NCBI GenBank assembly: GCA_030834965.1
Contig: JAUQWW010000058.1
Span: forward strand, 1-64,000
Direction of reading: 5' to 3'
Length of the DNA: 64,000 nucleotides
DNA from: Gallionellaceae bacterium
Lineage (GTDB): Bacteria; Pseudomonadota; Gammaproteobacteria; Burkholderiales; Gallionellaceae
The notes below the pieces were generated by a model, which saw only the letters and a program-made list of their open reading frames with translations, had not been told where the DNA came from and ran no database searches. Below, piece by piece: positions 27,574 through 37,739 of the stretch (within the stretch, counting starts at the first letter, position 1; each line of letters begins with the position of its first letter). The translations under genes and the position numbers were made by a program.

Positions 27574-28047
27574 TCACACCGAAGTCAGTACCGGCCGCTT
27601 CGCCTTCCTGTCCAGCGTCACCGTAATGACGTTTGATTTGGTCGACTGCTGGCTTTCCACCAAGTGCTGCAAGTTCACTGCCGCCAGATAGTTATAGATG
27701 GTCTCGTTCAGGCCCATCCACAAATCATGGGTCAGGCATTGCTGCTCTTCCTGGCAATTGCCCTTGCCGCCGCACTTGGTCGCATCCAGCGGTTCATCCA
27801 CTGCGACAATGATGTCGGCAACCGAAATCTTTGCACCCTGACGCGCCAGGTAATAACCACCACCCGGGCCGCGCACGCTTTCCACAATGTCGTGCTTGCG
27901 CAACTTGCCAAACAATTGCTCGAGGTAAGACAGCGAAATCTTCTGGCGTTCGCTGATGCTTGCCAGCGTGACCGGGCCTTTGCCGCCATGCAGCGCCAGA
28001 TCAACCATCGCCATCACGGCGAAACGTCCTTTTGTCGTTAGTCGCAT
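27574..28047 (-). CDS. iscR: Fe-S cluster regulator IscR
   Basis: IscR is an Rrf2-family [2Fe-2S] repressor/activator of isc and suf genes. The winged helix starts MRLTTKGRFAVMAMVDLAL. The cluster ligands C-x5-C-x5-C are intact in KCGGKGNCQEEQQC, followed by the histidine in LTHDLW. The protein has 157 residues with GAGGG before the ATG. An IscR-type operator overlaps its promoter at 28118-28147, which predicts autoregulation. Only iscA and hscB follow in this operon. Confidence 0.95.
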   Translation of the reverse strand: MRLTTKGRFAVMAMVDLALHGGKGPVTLASISERQKISLSYLEQLFGKLRKHDIVESVRGPGGGYYLARQGAKISVADIIVAVDEPLDATKCGGKGNCQEEQQCLTHDLWMGLNETIYNYLAAVNLQHLVESQQSTKSNVITVTLDRKAKRPVLTSV

Positions 28048-28117
28048 AATTTCCCTCTGGGTTCAAATCGCATAACGTCAGGAATTGTCATGCGCGCCTG
28101 AATAAATCGCGTAAAGA

Positions 28118-28147
28118 ATACTAGAATACCCGAATAATTTAGTCAAC
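28118..28147 (-). promoter_or_regulatory. iscR: iscR promoter with type 1 IscR binding site
   Basis: On the minus strand TTGACT (-35, 28141-28146) and TAGTAT (-10, 28118-28123) are separated by 17 bases. The -35 region reads GTTGACTAAATTATTCGG followed by GTAT, very close to the known E. coli iscR operator. Its left half is formed by the last two codons and the stop of cysE (28139-28147). Confidence 0.8.
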
Positions 28148-28870
28148 AATCTTGTTCAGGTAATTCGGGTCAAACTTGTCGGCCGTGGCGCGCTCCTCTT
28201 CGATGTTCACGCCCATTTTTTCCAGTTGTTCGAGGATAAGATTGATGCGCTGATCCACCACCATGCTGTGCCCGAGCAGGCCGTGAATGGCCTTGGACAG
28301 CGGGTCGTTCTGGTCATTGCCGACACCGTAGGCATTGAAGCCTTCGGCCTTCTTCGCCTCGTCCAGAATGCGCGCAGGAATGCCCGCTGCCGTGGAGCCT
28401 GCCGGCACATCCTTCACCACCACCGCATTCGAGCCGATCTTGGCATTGTCCCCGATGTGGATGGGGCCCAGTATCTTCGCCCCCGCACCGACCACCACGC
28501 CGTTGCCCAGCGTGGGATGGCGCTTGCCTTCTTTCCATGACGTGCCCCCCAGCGTCACGCCGTGATACAGCGTCACATCGTCGCCGATCTCGGCAGTCTC
28601 GCCGATCACCACGCCCATGCCGTGGTCGATGAAAAACCTCCGCCCGATGACCGCCCCCGGATGAATTTCGATGCCGGTGAACCAGCGCCCGACATGCGAC
28701 AGAAAACGTGCCAGCCATTTGAAATTGGCAAGCCAGAGGTGATGCGCCATGCGATGAAAAATGCGTGCGTGCAACCCCGGGTAGCAGGTCACCACCTCGA
28801 ACGTGCTGCGTGCCGCCGGGTCGCGGTCAAACACGCTGCCTATGTCTTCCCTGATCGCATCAAACATCAT
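28139..28870 (-). CDS. cysE: Serine O-acetyltransferase
   Basis: CysE makes O-acetylserine for cysteine synthesis. This 243-residue protein has an N-terminal helical domain and a left-handed beta-helix of hexapeptide repeats. The active-site segments are [40 protein letters not shown] and [20 protein letters not shown]. The first ATG at 28870 overlaps the trmJ stop by 11 bases; the ATG at 28867 is equally good. The location between trmJ and iscR matches sulfur and Fe-S metabolism. Confidence 0.93.
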   Translation of the reverse strand: MMFDAIREDIGSVFDRDPAARSTFEVVTCYPGLHARIFHRMAHHLWLANFKWLARFLSHVGRWFTGIEIHPGAVIGRRFFIDHGMGVVIGETAEIGDDVTLYHGVTLGGTSWKEGKRHPTLGNGVVVGAGAKILGPIHIGDNAKIGSNAVVVKDVPAGSTAAGIPARILDEAKKAEGFNAYGVGNDQNDPLSKAIHGLLGHSMVVDQRINLILEQLEKMGVNIEEERATADKFDPNYLNKIVD

Positions 28871-29711
28871 TCACCTGTTTTTCTTTGTCGTTCACCGGCG
28901 TCTCCTTTCTGGGCCGCGCATTGTACCCGGTCGTGGCACTGAGAATACCCCGCAGGATGTTGATCTCCTCCTGCTCCAGCCGCGCGCGCGCATACAGGCG
29001 GCGCAGTTTCTGCATCAGCTTGTTCGGATGCTTGGTGTTGAAAAAACCGATCTGCGTCAGCACGTCTTCAAGGTGAACAAAGAATCTTTCCACCTCCTCG
29101 CTCTTGGCCGGCTCCACCTCAACCTGGCGCAAATTCAGCCCGGCGTACTGCATCGCCACGCTCAGTTCGTAACACGCCACCTGCACCGCCGCCGCGAGGT
29201 TCAGCGAACTGTATTGCGGATTGGCTGGAATGCGCACCAGCACATGGCTCTTGCCCATTTCCTCATTGGTCAGCCCGGACATCTCGGTGCCGAACAGCAG
29301 CGCCACCTGCCCCTGCGCCGCATGCTGCGCCAGCAGCGGCATCGCCTCGCGCGGTGTCAGCACCTCGTGCGAGATGTCGCGCAACCGCGCCGTCATCGCC
29401 GCCACGAACACCGTGCCGTGCAATGCCTCGTCTATCGAGCCGCACACCGCGGCATTGCGCAGCAAATCATCCGCGCCCGCGGACATCGTATCTGCCTGCG
29501 CATCGGGAAAGTGGCGCGGGTTGACCAAGTACAACGACTCCAGCCCCATGGTCTTCATCGCCCGTGCAGCCGCGCCGATATTGCCCGGATGCGTGGTATG
29601 GCTCAGCACCACACGCACATTACTTAAAATCCCAGGCTTATCCTTGAGTTTGTTTGGGGATTTATTTGGGGCTGGTTTATCCAAAACAGGTTTATCCAAA
29701 ACGCAATTCAC
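28860..29711 (-). CDS. trmJ: tRNA/rRNA 2'-O-methyltransferase, TrmJ-like
   Basis: This SpoU-family (SPOUT) methyltransferase makes 2'-O-methyl nucleotides, in TrmJ at tRNA position 32. Motif 1 is in [20 protein letters not shown], motif 2 in [16 protein letters not shown] and motif 3 in [20 protein letters not shown]. The start is uncertain: the conserved domain begins at ILSNVRVVL, preceded by a repetitive stretch [14 protein letters not shown] without a methionine. I give the GTG at 29711; a TTG at 29699 or a GTG at 29618 are alternatives. The ATGs further upstream overlap divergent suhB. Confidence 0.86.
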   Translation of the reverse strand: MNCVLDKPVLDKPAPNKSPNKLKDKPGILSNVRVVLSHTTHPGNIGAAARAMKTMGLESLYLVNPRHFPDAQADTMSAGADDLLRNAAVCGSIDEALHGTVFVAAMTARLRDISHEVLTPREAMPLLAQHAAQGQVALLFGTEMSGLTNEEMGKSHVLVRIPANPQYSSLNLAAAVQVACYELSVAMQYAGLNLRQVEVEPAKSEEVERFFVHLEDVLTQIGFFNTKHPNKLMQKLRRLYARARLEQEEINILRGILSATTGYNARPRKETPVNDKEKQVNDV

Positions 29712-29765
29712 ACTAAAATACGCGCCACCGGAACATTCCGACCGCTCATTAAACTTAAGGCAACC

Positions 29766-30572
29766 ATGCATCCCATGCTCAACATCGCGGTGAAAGCCGC
29801 GCGCCGCGCCGGCAATTTGATACACCGATCCGCCGACAATATTGGCCATCTCACCGTCACCAAGAAATCCAATGCGGATTATGTCAGCGAAGTGGATCGT
29901 GCTGCCGAGCAGGCCATCATTGAAACCCTGCTTGACGTCTACCCTAATCATGCAATTTTAGCAGAAGAGAGCGGCACCCAAGGCGACTCCGAATACGTGT
30001 GGATCATCGATCCGCTAGATGGCACCACCAATTTCCTGCATGGCTATCCGCAATATGCCGTCTCCATCGCCCTACAGCACAAGGGTGTACTGACCCAAGC
30101 CGTAGTGTACGACCCGACAAAGAATGAATTGTTCACTGCCACGCGCGGCCGCGGCGCCTACCTCAACGACCGCCGCCTGCGCGTGAGCAAACGCGCTGAA
30201 CTGGCCGATTCCCTGATCGGCACTGGCTTTCCCTATACGCGCTTTGAACATATCGACGCCTACATGGCCATCATGCGCGACATGATGCAGAAGACCGCTG
30301 GCCTGCGCCGCCCCGGCTCCGCCGCACTGGACCTGGCCTACACCGCTGCCGGACGCTACGACGGCTTCTTTGAAACCGCCCTCAAGCCCTGGGACATCGC
30401 CGCCGGATGCCTGCTGATTACCGAGGCGGGTGGCCTCGTGGGCGATATGCAAGGCAATGACAGCTACCTCAAGAGCGGCCACGTCTGCGCGGGCAACCCC
30501 AAGGTGTTTGCGCAAATGCTGCAGGTGATTGCGCCGCACCTGACCGAAGGCCTGAAAACACCCGCCCCCTGA
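29766..30572 (+). CDS. suhB: Inositol-1-monophosphatase family protein
   Basis: The 268-residue protein has the metal-binding signatures EES ([10 protein letters not shown]), [20 protein letters not shown] and the late [17 protein letters not shown]. It hydrolyses inositol monophosphates and, in the SuhB branch, also joins ribosomal RNA antitermination complexes. It is divergent from trmJ and is followed after 16 bases by mutS. Confidence 0.93.
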   Translation: MHPMLNIAVKAARRAGNLIHRSADNIGHLTVTKKSNADYVSEVDRAAEQAIIETLLDVYPNHAILAEESGTQGDSEYVWIIDPLDGTTNFLHGYPQYAVSIALQHKGVLTQAVVYDPTKNELFTATRGRGAYLNDRRLRVSKRAELADSLIGTGFPYTRFEHIDAYMAIMRDMMQKTAGLRRPGSAALDLAYTAAGRYDGFFETALKPWDIAAGCLLITEAGGLVGDMQGNDSYLKSGHVCAGNPKVFAQMLQVIAPHLTEGLKTPAP

Positions 30573-30588
30573 ACGGCCTGCTCCGCGT

Positions 30589-33195
30589 ATGACCACAGCC
30601 CAGCACACGCCGATGATGCAGCAATACCTGCGCATTAAGGCAGATCATCCCGACATGCTGCTGTTCTACCGCATGGGCGATTTCTACGAGCTGTTCCATG
30701 AAGATGCGGCGCGCGCCGCCAAGCTGCTCGACATCACGCTGACACAGCGCGGCGCATCCAACGGCCAGCCGATCAAGATGGCGGGCGTACCTTACCATGC
30801 TGCCGAGCAATACCTGGCGCGGCTGGTCAAGCTGGGCGAATCCGTGGCCATCTGCGAGCAGATCGGCGACCCTGCCGCCAGCAAAGGGCCGGTCGAACGC
30901 AAGGTGGTGCGCATCGTCACCCCCGGTACGCTCACCGATTCCGCACTGCTGGACGAGAAGCGCGACAGCCTGCTGCTGGCGCTGCATGAGCGCCACGGCA
31001 AAGTAGGGATGGCCTGGCTGAACCTGGCCTCGGGCAAATTTTTCGTGGCCGAGACTGCCGTGCAAAATCTTCCTGCAGAACTGGAACGCCTGCAGCCTTC
31101 AGAAATACTACTTGCGGAAAACACCGAGCAGCCCGCCTCTTACAAAACTTCCATCAAGACCTTGCCTGCCTGGCACTTCGATCTGGAAACCGCGCGACGC
31201 ACGCTGTGCCAGCAGTTCGCCACGCTCGACCTGGCCGGTTTCGGCTGCGACGACTTCACGCTGGGACTGGAAGCCGCCGGTGCGTTGCTCGGCTATGCGA
31301 GGCTCACACAGGGGCAAAGCATCAGCCATGTGCGCGCCATGCAGGTTTACAGCGCCAACCAGTTCGTGCGCATGGATGCCGCCACGCGGCGCAATTTAGA
31401 AATCACCCAGACCCTGCGCGGTGACCCTGCCCCCACCCTGCTCTCTCTGCTCGACACCTGCGCCACCAACATGGGCAGCCGTCTGCTGGGCCACTGGCTG
31501 CATCATCCGCTGCGCGAGCGTGCTGTTTTGAATGCAAGGCTGGATGCGGTGGACAAGCTGGGCGACTCCTCCCCTGGAGTGGGTCAAGCAGGCAATCCGC
31601 GAAGCGGATGCTCGCACAAGGGACGGCCGGGCGGGGTTTACCGTTCCGTGCACGAGCAACTCAAACCGTGCGTGGACGTAGAACGCATCACCGCGCGCAT
31701 CGCGTTGCGCAGTGCGCGGCCGCGCGACCTTTCCGGCCTGCGCGACACGCTGCTGACCTTGCCGCAGCTGCACGCCACACTGTTGGCATGCGATTCACCG
31801 TTGGTGAATACGCTAGTCAATGCGCTGCAAGCTGATGTGCAGCTTGTATCCATCCTGCAAAACTCCCTGCGTGCCGAACCCTCTAGCATGCTGCGCGAGG
31901 GGGGCGTAATCGCAGACGGCTTTGACCCCGAACTGGACGAACTGCGCGGCATCCAGACCAACTGCGGCGACTTCCTGCTGGAACTGGAAGCACGCGAACG
32001 CGCGCGCACCGGCATCGCCACGCTGAAAGTCGAATACAACCGCGTGCATGGCTTCTACATCGAAGTGACGCAAGCGCAGTCGGCTAACGTACCGGAAGAT
32101 TACCGCCGCCGTCAGACATTGAAAAATGCCGAACGCTACATCACGCCGGAACTCAAGGCCTTCGAGGACAAGGCACTATCCGCCAATGAGCGCGCGCTGG
32201 CACGCGAAAAATTTCTCTACGAACAACTGCTGGACCAGCTTTCCCCATTCATCCCGCAACTGCAACGCATCGCCGCCGCCATCGCCGAGCTCGATGTGCT
32301 CGCCACTTTTGCGGAACGAGCCGCCACGCTGAATTTCAGCGCGCCGCAATTCGTGGACGAACCCGTGCTGCGCATAGCCAAGGGACGGCATCCGGTCGTG
32401 GAGGCACAGGTCGAGCAGTTCATCGCCAACGACGCCGACCTGCACGGCATGCGCAAGATGCTGCTGATCACCGGCCCCAACATGGGCGGCAAATCCACCT
32501 ACATGCGCCAGGTCGCATTGATCGCGCTGCTCGCACACTGCGGCTGTTTCGTACCGGCAGAAGAAGCGGTGCTGGGCGAGATCGACCAGATTTTCACGCG
32601 CATCGGCGCATCGGACGACCTCGCCAGCGGGCGTTCCACCTTCATGGTCGAAATGACCGAGGCCGCCAACATCCTGCACAACGCCACGGAACGCAGTTTA
32701 GTTTTAGTGGACGAAATCGGCCGCGGCACCTCCACCTTCGACGGCCTCGCCCTGGCCTACGCCATCGCGCGGCACCTGCTGGAAAGCAACCGCAGCTACA
32801 CGCTGTTTGCTACGCACTACTTCGAGCTGACGCGCCTGAACGAAGAATTCCAGCAACTCGCCAACGTCCACCTCGCTGCGGTCGAGCATCAGCACAGCAT
32901 CGTGTTCCTGCACAGCGTGAACGAAGGCGCGGCCAGCCAGAGCTATGGTCTGCAAGTGGCGGCGCTGGCGGGCGTGCCGCAAAGTGTCATCCGCAGCGCG
33001 AAGAAACAACTGCGCGCGTTGGAACAACACAGCGCGGCACAGAGTCCGCAGGGAGATTTGTTCGACCACAAGCCAGTAGAACCGGAAGAGCCGGAAGAGC
33101 ATCCGCTGCTCGCGGCGTTGCGTGAGATGCAGCCGGATGAATTGAGCCCAAAGGAAGCGCTGGAAAGGCTGTATCAGTTGAAGAGACTGGTGTAG
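30589..33195 (+). CDS. mutS: DNA mismatch repair protein MutS
   Basis: MutS recognises mismatches. The N-terminal mismatch domain has the FYELF-type motif ([17 protein letters not shown]). The ATPase has Walker [19 protein letters not shown], Walker [14 protein letters not shown] and ATHYFELT. The C-terminus ends with the short DNA-binding tail. It has 868 residues. An insert of about 24 residues ([19 protein letters not shown]) interrupts the lever/core region at 31567-31638 before [18 protein letters not shown], where E. coli MutS is continuous. Confidence 0.96.
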   Translation: MTTAQHTPMMQQYLRIKADHPDMLLFYRMGDFYELFHEDAARAAKLLDITLTQRGASNGQPIKMAGVPYHAAEQYLARLVKLGESVAICEQIGDPAASKGPVERKVVRIVTPGTLTDSALLDEKRDSLLLALHERHGKVGMAWLNLASGKFFVAETAVQNLPAELERLQPSEILLAENTEQPASYKTSIKTLPAWHFDLETARRTLCQQFATLDLAGFGCDDFTLGLEAAGALLGYARLTQGQSISHVRAMQVYSANQFVRMDAATRRNLEITQTLRGDPAPTLLSLLDTCATNMGSRLLGHWLHHPLRERAVLNARLDAVDKLGDSSPGVGQAGNPRSGCSHKGRPGGVYRSVHEQLKPCVDVERITARIALRSARPRDLSGLRDTLLTLPQLHATLLACDSPLVNTLVNALQADVQLVSILQNSLRAEPSSMLREGGVIADGFDPELDELRGIQTNCGDFLLELEARERARTGIATLKVEYNRVHGFYIEVTQAQSANVPEDYRRRQTLKNAERYITPELKAFEDKALSANERALAREKFLYEQLLDQLSPFIPQLQRIAAAIAELDVLATFAERAATLNFSAPQFVDEPVLRIAKGRHPVVEAQVEQFIANDADLHGMRKMLLITGPNMGGKSTYMRQVALIALLAHCGCFVPAEEAVLGEIDQIFTRIGASDDLASGRSTFMVEMTEAANILHNATERSLVLVDEIGRGTSTFDGLALAYAIARHLLESNRSYTLFATHYFELTRLNEEFQQLANVHLAAVEHQHSIVFLHSVNEGAASQSYGLQVAALAGVPQSVIRSAKKQLRALEQHSAAQSPQGDLFDHKPVEPEEPEEHPLLAALREMQPDELSPKEALERLYQLKRLV
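31567..31638. repeat. In-frame insert within mutS
   Basis: About 72 bases code for a low-complexity Gly/Pro/Arg segment absent from the familiar MutS sequence at this point. It contains the short inverted repeat ATCCGC-GAA-GCGGAT. The composition suggests a small dispersed repeat rather than a duplication of mutS itself. Confidence 0.55.
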
Positions 33196-33279
33196 CCCAC
33201 CGCCTCCCTCACCACTTTCTGCGCAGTGAAAACTGAATCAACCCGCCTGTGTAAGACGCGCCATGCCTGCCAAGCCAGA

Positions 33280-33762
33280 CTATCGCACCGATTGCTGCTG
33301 ACTCTGGCATTGCGGAGGAAGGTACACAGCCTCCACTGTGCCCGACGTGCAAATCCACTCAAGCTTCCCATTGGAAACCCGCGGAATATAAACGAGCGTC
33401 TTGCCGGATACGGGCTGCTGATTTTGCGCGAAGGTCAGCGTAATGACACCGTGCGCAACGCTGACCGCATATGACGAATCACCTTGCCCCTCAAATGCGG
33501 TGAAATAGGGTTTTCCCTGTTTATCCGGAAGGGTCAATGCTTTATTGTCGGCGGGCAGAATCTGGTTTGCTGCGTGATAGCTCGCGATCGCATTTTGTAT
33601 CTCGGCAGCCTTGCCGGCGGCGAGCGCGACTTTGATCCGCCCTTCACGGTCGCCGGACCCTGAAAAAGCGACCCAGAGCAAAGCTGCGATAAAAAACTGT
33701 GCAATGGCAAACACGAGTATCACATTTGTCTTTTTCTTATTTGCTGCCGGTTGACCTGCCAT
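33280..33762 (-). CDS. Pilin-like membrane-anchored protein
   Basis: The protein has an N-terminal lysine-rich tail, one hydrophobic helix (VILVFAIAQFFIAALLWVAF) and a pilin-type globular domain. The ending LEWICTSGTVEAVYLPPQC, with two cysteines, resembles the disulfide loop of type IV pilins. It lacks a normal prepilin peptidase site (no G-F-x4-E), so it is probably a membrane-held pilin-domain protein rather than a fibre subunit. I start at ATG 33762 (160 residues); the frame is open to 33813. It is convergent with mutS. Confidence 0.62.
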   Translation of the reverse strand: MAGQPAANKKKTNVILVFAIAQFFIAALLWVAFSGSGDREGRIKVALAAGKAAEIQNAIASYHAANQILPADNKALTLPDKQGKPYFTAFEGQGDSSYAVSVAHGVITLTFAQNQQPVSGKTLVYIPRVSNGKLEWICTSGTVEAVYLPPQCQSQQQSVR

Positions 33763-33944
33763 GGTTCTCAATCTCCTGCGTTTCAATGTGGTTAACGGCT
33801 GGTATGCCGTCAAAGCGCGCTATTTTAATGGCGTTTACGCGTTACACAAATCAATAATTGCGCCATGCATGATTTTTGCGAACTGGGTCCTGAGCTAAGC
33901 GCGATGCTATAATTTTCCTGTATCTGCCTCTCTCGAATTGAAAG

Positions 33945-34319
33945 ATGTCCCAAGAAAACCCGAAAAACAAATTTCCGCTCGTCTACTCCTGCTCGGGCTG
34001 CTCCAGCGCCGCACAGATGGCCAACCACGTCGCACTCCAGCTGGACCGCAAGGGCTTGGCGGAAATGTCATGCATCGCCGGGGTGGGAGGCGACGTACCC
34101 GCTCTGGTGAAGGTCGCGCTTTCGGGCCGGCCCATCATTGCCATCGATGGCTGTGTGATGGCCTGCGCAAAGAACTGCCTGGCGCGGCACAACGTCGAGC
34201 CTGAAACGCATATCGTGCTGCACGACTTCGGCGTGAAGAAGCGGCAGCACATGGATTTCGATCCGGCTGAGGCGGAAGCGCTGCTCAGTGATATCAGCAA
34301 GAAAATCGAAGGAATCTAG
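33945..34319 (+). CDS. DGC-type putative zinc-binding protein
   Basis: This 124-residue protein has a cysteine pair in YSCSGCSSAAQMANH, the DGC-family motif IDGCVMACAKNCL, and a third segment ending in a helical tail. These identify the DGC (putative zinc-binding) family. Its role is unknown. It is a single gene with no strong ribosome-binding site, convergent with the GGDEF-EAL gene. Confidence 0.82.
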   Translation: MSQENPKNKFPLVYSCSGCSSAAQMANHVALQLDRKGLAEMSCIAGVGGDVPALVKVALSGRPIIAIDGCVMACAKNCLARHNVEPETHIVLHDFGVKKRQHMDFDPAEAEALLSDISKKIEGI

Positions 34320-34340
34320 AACCGGGCACCTGCTCCCCAG

Positions 34341-37100
34341 TCAGGCGCAGCCGTCAGACACAAAGCATTCCGCGATAGGTCGGGGCATGCCTATGGCCCA
34401 TCCTTGCGCGTAATCGACTCCCATTTCGTCCAGCCTGGCGAGGATGGCATCGTTTTCCACATACTCGGCGATGGTCTTGATGCCCATCACATGACCTACG
34501 GTGTTGATGGACTGCACCATGGCATAGGCCACCGGATCATCAACCATTCCCTTGACGAAATTCCCGTCAATCTTGAGATAGTCCACCGGCAGTGATTTCA
34601 GGTACATGAACGACGACAGGCCGCTGCCGAAATCGTCCAGCGCGAAGCGGCACCCATCCGCCTTCAGCGACTTGATCAGCATGGCGGCTTGCTCGAGGTT
34701 GGCAACCGCTGCTGTCTCGGTCATTTCAAAACAGATCGCATGGGCTGGCACCTGGTGCAGGGCCAATTGCTCGCGCACGAATGCCTCGAATCCTTCGTCG
34801 TTAAATGTGGTGCCGGAAAGATTGATGTTGTGCAGCTTTACCGGTTGGCCGGGTTGCGCTCGCAGGTTCTGCCCGATTGCTTCCAGCGTGGACTGGATCA
34901 CCCAGCGGTCAACGGCCGGCATCAGGCCATAGCGCTCAGCGGCGGGAATGAATGCCAGCGGCTGCACCATGTGCCCCTGCTCATCCTTCATGCGCAAAAG
35001 CACTTCGCAGTGCGGCATCTGGGATTTGTCGATCGGCGCGATGGCCTGGCAATACAGATGGAAACGTCCTTCTTTGAGCGCCTGGTTGATGCGCGACACC
35101 CACTGCATCTCTCCGTGGCGCCGTGCCAGATCGATGTCACCGGGCTGATAAATCTGCACCCGGTTGCGCCCCTTCTCCTTGGCGGCATAGCAGGCGGCAT
35201 CCGCTTCACTCAGCAATTCGGCAGCGCTGATGCTGCCGGCATCGATCGGTACCAGGCCGATGCTCACCCCAATTTCTAAAGTTTTCCCTTCCCAAACGAA
35301 GCGGAAATCCTTCACGACCTGGCGCATGTTGTCCGCGATGCGCATTGCCTGCTCCATGGAGCAGCCCTCTATCAGCAGGCCGAATTCATCCCCGCCCATG
35401 CGCGCCAGGGTATCGCTGCTGCGCACGCGTTCCTGCAGCAGATAGGCGAGCTGGCGCAGCATTTTGTCGCCCACCATGTGGCCGCCGGTATCATTGATCA
35501 CCTTGAACTGATCGAGGTCCATGTAACACAAGGCATGCTGCTGACCTTCGATTTTCGCCTGCATCAGGAGTTCTGCCAGGCGGCGCTCGAATTCCCGCCG
35601 GTTGATGAGCCCGGTCAGCGGGTCGTGGGCGGCATGGAAGGACAGCAGGTGCGCCCCATGGCGTGCCTGGCTTGTGTCGTAGAACACCAACACGCCGCCG
35701 ATGACATTCCCTTCCCTGTTCCGGATCGGTGCGGCCGAATCCTCGATGGCAAACTCCTTGCCGCCGCGCCGGATCAGGATGGTGTTGCTTGCCAGCCCCA
35801 CCACACGGTTTTCGCGCAGACAAACCTCTATCGGGTTGGGCTCCGGTTCGCGGGTCAGTCCGTTGATGATATTGAAAACCTCCTTGAGCGGCCGCCCATG
35901 CGCTTCCTGCGTGGTCCAGCCCAGCATCTCCTCGGCTACCGGGTTGAGGTAATCCACCCGCGACTGTGCATCGGTGGTGATCACCGCGTCGCCGATGGAA
36001 TGCAGCGTCACCTCGGCCAGTTCCTTTTGCTGGAACAAGGCATTGGTGGCTTGGCGCACCTTGGTCAGGCTGACAAACACCAGCATCAGGGTCACGCCCA
36101 GCAGCCCAACGTGCCCGGCCATGTGGGTTGTGGCCTTGCGCATATCCTCCCGGGCAAAGCCGTCGGTCACCTCGGTGACCGCGGCAGAAACCGCCAGTAT
36201 GGAATTGATCGCCGCAGTGGCGCCCTCAAACCATTGATCGCTGCTCACAGGATAATTGCCGCTTTCCGCGCCGGCATAAGCCTGCGCGCGCACGGCACTG
36301 AAGCGGTGCAGGAAATTTTCCTCCATGCCGGCGATTGCCTGCTTGATGCGCGGATCCGTGTTGCGCAGCCCCTTGACCGACTGAATATCCATGATGCTGT
36401 GACCGACCACGCCGCGGTTGGCCTTGAGTTCATCCAGCAGCGCGGGGGGGACAGGCTTGCGTGCACTGATGTGATACGCCAGGGTGGCGCGCTCCCGCCC
36501 GGCATGTTCGCTTGCCATCCACACCCAGCGCTTGAGTGAAAGGTTGAGCTGGGTAACGTGCCGCTGCGTGTCGATCGTCAGATAGGCAGCTTCGCGCAAT
36601 CTGGCGTTGCAGGTAATGAAGCGGGTGATGGCTGCTATCCATTCACTTGCAGTTGCGTCGCATTTCTCGCCCCGCAGGCATGCATCCGCACGCATGCGCA
36701 TCTGCTGCAATGCCTTGCGGGCGTCCTCCGCCTCGTTCATGGCGAGATGAAAATCTGCTTCGTTCGGGAATTTCGTGGCGAGCGTGCGCGCGATGTCGGA
36801 GGCACGGTTCCATTTCTCGTCACCTTTGCGGCGCGTCTCGCCTATCTTCTGCAGCACCGGATACGTGGCAAGCTGACTCCCGAGTGCATTCGCAGTCATG
36901 CCGCGTTCCAGCGCCTCGATGCCGGTGGCGGCGACAAGATCGTCCGCTATCCTGTTGACGTTTGCGACCTCATTCGAGATGGTGTATTCGGTGTAGGCTT
37001 GCCAAGCCTGCTTCACAGAGAGGGCAAATACAAAGAGCGCCAGTGTGATGATGGATGCATTGATGGCACGATGCGGATCCATGAAACCGGGTTTCTTCAA
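34341..37100 (-). CDS. Sensory GGDEF-EAL protein with PAS domain
   Basis: This 919-residue membrane protein has TM1 at about 12-33, a long periplasmic helical sensor region and TM2 at about 325-345. A PAS domain (HSIGDAVITTDAQSRVDYLN) follows. The GGDEF domain has the intact motif RMGGDEF and an upstream RxxD I-site (RSSD). The EAL domain has EVLLR in place of EALLR, DDFGSGLSSFMYL and KTIAEYVEN. Both catalytic domains look plausible, so the direction of cyclic di-GMP turnover is undecided. The start could be the methionine at codon 7. Confidence 0.92.
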   Translation of the reverse strand: MKKPGFMDPHRAINASIITLALFVFALSVKQAWQAYTEYTISNEVANVNRIADDLVAATGIEALERGMTANALGSQLATYPVLQKIGETRRKGDEKWNRASDIARTLATKFPNEADFHLAMNEAEDARKALQQMRMRADACLRGEKCDATASEWIAAITRFITCNARLREAAYLTIDTQRHVTQLNLSLKRWVWMASEHAGRERATLAYHISARKPVPPALLDELKANRGVVGHSIMDIQSVKGLRNTDPRIKQAIAGMEENFLHRFSAVRAQAYAGAESGNYPVSSDQWFEGATAAINSILAVSAAVTEVTDGFAREDMRKATTHMAGHVGLLGVTLMLVFVSLTKVRQATNALFQQKELAEVTLHSIGDAVITTDAQSRVDYLNPVAEEMLGWTTQEAHGRPLKEVFNIINGLTREPEPNPIEVCLRENRVVGLASNTILIRRGGKEFAIEDSAAPIRNREGNVIGGVLVFYDTSQARHGAHLLSFHAAHDPLTGLINRREFERRLAELLMQAKIEGQQHALCYMDLDQFKVINDTGGHMVGDKMLRQLAYLLQERVRSSDTLARMGGDEFGLLIEGCSMEQAMRIADNMRQVVKDFRFVWEGKTLEIGVSIGLVPIDAGSISAAELLSEADAACYAAKEKGRNRVQIYQPGDIDLARRHGEMQWVSRINQALKEGRFHLYCQAIAPIDKSQMPHCEVLLRMKDEQGHMVQPLAFIPAAERYGLMPAVDRWVIQSTLEAIGQNLRAQPGQPVKLHNINLSGTTFNDEGFEAFVREQLALHQVPAHAICFEMTETAAVANLEQAAMLIKSLKADGCRFALDDFGSGLSSFMYLKSLPVDYLKIDGNFVKGMVDDPVAYAMVQSINTVGHVMGIKTIAEYVENDAILARLDEMGVDYAQGWAIGMPRPIAECFVSDGCA

Positions 37101-37152
37101 TGCGTACCCTTCATTTGCGCATGCTGGTCAATCTAGAGGCTCAAACCATACT

Positions 37153-37168
37153 CCGTATTGAAATACGG
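37153..37168. promoter_or_regulatory. Short perfect palindrome upstream of the GGDEF-EAL gene
   Basis: CCGTAT-TGAA-ATACGG lies 53 bases upstream of the GGDEF-EAL start. It is either a small hairpin after the preceding gene or an operator; there is no T-run. Confidence 0.35.
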
Positions 37169-37186
37169 TCCGCTAATTGGCAACTT

Positions 37187-37594
37187 TTACTTGCTTTCCT
37201 TCTTGTACATATCCTGCCATTTCTTGTTGAATTCGCCAAAGGTCATCTGGCCGTTGTACAGGCCTGCCACAATACTCACAAAAGCCATGTGCAGATTGAT
37301 CTGAACCGGGCCAACGCCAAAATTGACGCATTGCGCCCTGGCATCAATCCAGTCTGCGATAGCCAGCTTCTGCTGTTCGTCAGCCCGTGTCTTGTCCGCC
37401 AGCATTTGACGGCTGACCGTGCCTTGTGCGTCAAGCGAAACATGATTTGCGATTGAAGAAAACCGTGCGTCCGTTTTCAATCGCTCCATGCACTGGGAAT
37501 ATTTATCTTGTGTCTCTGCAAAAGCGTGTCCGCTGTTGCCAATCAAAGCGTATCCGGACATAGCTATCAACACAGCAAGCATTGCTGCCTTCAT
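37187..37594 (-). CDS. Hypothetical exported protein, 135 residues
   Basis: The N-terminus is a signal peptide (MLAVLIAMSGYALIGNSG, cleavage probably after AFA). The mature part is a small helical protein with two cysteines (YSQCMERLK and DARAQCVNFG). I do not recognise a family. It lies upstream of the GGDEF-EAL gene on the same strand with about 86 bases between. Confidence 0.7.
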   Translation of the reverse strand: MKAAMLAVLIAMSGYALIGNSGHAFAETQDKYSQCMERLKTDARFSSIANHVSLDAQGTVSRQMLADKTRADEQQKLAIADWIDARAQCVNFGVGPVQINLHMAFVSIVAGLYNGQMTFGEFNKKWQDMYKKESK

Positions 37595-37686
37595 GAATTT
37601 CCTCCTGAGACCAGACCGATTCTTGAACGCTCAAAAAAACCGCAGCAAAGATACACCGGGTGGCGCCACTGAACAAGGAAAAAACC

Positions 37687-37717
37687 AAAAAAAAAACGGC
37701 GGCCGAGGCCGCCGTTT
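37687..37717 (-). terminator. Rho-independent terminator after the PEP-CTERM gene
   Basis: The eight-base GC-only arms (37697-37704 and 37707-37714, CGGCGGCC with GGCCGCCG) are extended by AAA/TTT pairs. On the minus strand ten T residues follow. It is about 20 bases past the stop of the PEP-CTERM gene. Confidence 0.92.
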
Positions 37718-37739
37718 GAAACACTGGTACATCAATTTT

